Shown piece after piece: positions 63,788 through 64,000 of a stretch of 64,000 nt of DNA (its first letter is position 1; each line of letters begins with the position of its first letter). A program made the translations under genes and the position numbers. The stretch comes from Tolypothrix tenuis PCC 7101 (GTDB taxonomy: Bacteria > Cyanobacteriota > Cyanobacteriia > Cyanobacteriales > Nostocaceae): the NCBI RefSeq assembly GCF_002368295.1, contig NZ_AP018248.1, forward strand, positions 775,101 to 839,100, in the 5' to 3' direction. The notes under the pieces are model-generated. The model was not told the DNA's origin, did not search any database, and saw nothing but the letters and a program-made list of their open reading frames with translations.

Positions 63788-64000
63788 TTAAATATCAAAT
63801 TTCCGATTTACTCTTCCCTGATGTTTACTTCTCGTGCCGAAAAGTCTTAATCAATATTAGAAATTACTATATATGATATTTGTACTGCTTCAACCACTAA
63901 AGTAGAAACATTAAATTTTATTATGCATTTAAGTATTAATGTATTAAGTTTAAAATAAGGATGATAAACTTTCCGCGCATTTTATTAAAATACACTGACT
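63788..64000. other. Right-edge sequence, no gene seen
   Basis: AT-rich upstream region of the outer-membrane protein gene. It contains no complete reading frame or structured RNA that I can support. Confidence 0.4.

Overview
The window reads as a chromosomal segment of a filamentous, probably heterocystous cyanobacterium (Nostocales, Nostoc/Anabaena/Calothrix-like). The reasons are: the octamer GCGATCGC (HIP1) is scattered throughout; intergenic spaces carry heptameric short tandem repeats (AATTGGT/ACCAATT, GGGGACT and CCCATTA types); the housekeeping genes are cyanobacterial in type (minCDE, cyanobacterial glutamate-cysteine ligase, argB, speA, ndk, scpA, pdxH, a PAP/fibrillin gene); and there are cyanobacterial multidomain signalling genes (kinase-GUN4, kinase-C-type-lectin/FGE-like, AAA-WD40, CHAT-ATPase). 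The organism and the flanking sequence are not given, so this is inference.

Layout. 1-2.1 kb: a STAND-type ATPase gene with a 12-bp repeat at its 5' end. 2.1-2.5 kb: a MITE-like element. 2.5-5 kb: minC-minD-minE on the minus strand. 5.2-8.4 kb: an OtnK/DUF1537 kinase, a membrane protein, a VapBC-like pair and a DUF433 protein. 8.5-10.6 kb: a Ser/Thr kinase fused to an FGE/C-type-lectin-like domain whose 3' end looks like a diversity-generating-retroelement variable region. 10.7-11.2 kb: a 7 x 42-bp array and a tmRNA-like short RNA. 11.6-17.3 kb: a marR gene divergent from an RND efflux pair. 17.4-21.5 kb: kinase-GUN4, ferredoxin-metallo-beta-lactamase fusion, zinc alcohol dehydrogenase and a tRNA(CAU). 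21.7-26.8 kb: LysM-M23 peptidase with a long structured leader, trmL and gshA. 27.2-33.6 kb: an overlapping SF1 helicase and PLD-family nuclease pair. 33.9-53 kb: mostly core metabolism, transport and cell biology (deacetylase, MscS, fibrillin, substrate-binding protein, argB, TPR, DUF3153, pdxH, AI-2E family, scpA, sugar nucleotidyltransferase, speA, ndk, TerC, alpha/beta hydrolase). 53-61.5 kb: an accessory island of a second MITE copy, a kinase, a CHAT-ATPase inside a 20-bp inverted-repeat cassette, a nonsense-broken PD-(D/E)XK gene and an AAA-WD40 giant. 61.5-64 kb: minisatellite, small MITE and a proline-rich outer-membrane barrel protein.

How the genes work together. minCDE place the division septum. 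MarR probably controls the RND pump through paired palindromes in the shared promoter region. The helicase and nuclease overlap, so they are probably translated together; domain content recalls helicase-PLD antiphage systems such as Mokosh, without proving it. The 53-61.5 kb island combines kinase, caspase-like protease, STAND ATPases and a nuclease relic, the parts list of cyanobacterial conflict or programmed-death systems.

The most unusual points are the candidate DGR variable region without a local reverse transcriptase, the IF2N-helicase/PLD pair, the CHAT cassette bounded by perfect 20-bp inverted repeats, the tmRNA-like RNA lacking a tag-coding domain, the His/Asn-rich loop in the RND pump, and intergenic-type repeats that have invaded coding sequences (minC, AAA-WD40). 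No alignment or folding software was run; family calls rest on motifs read by eye.
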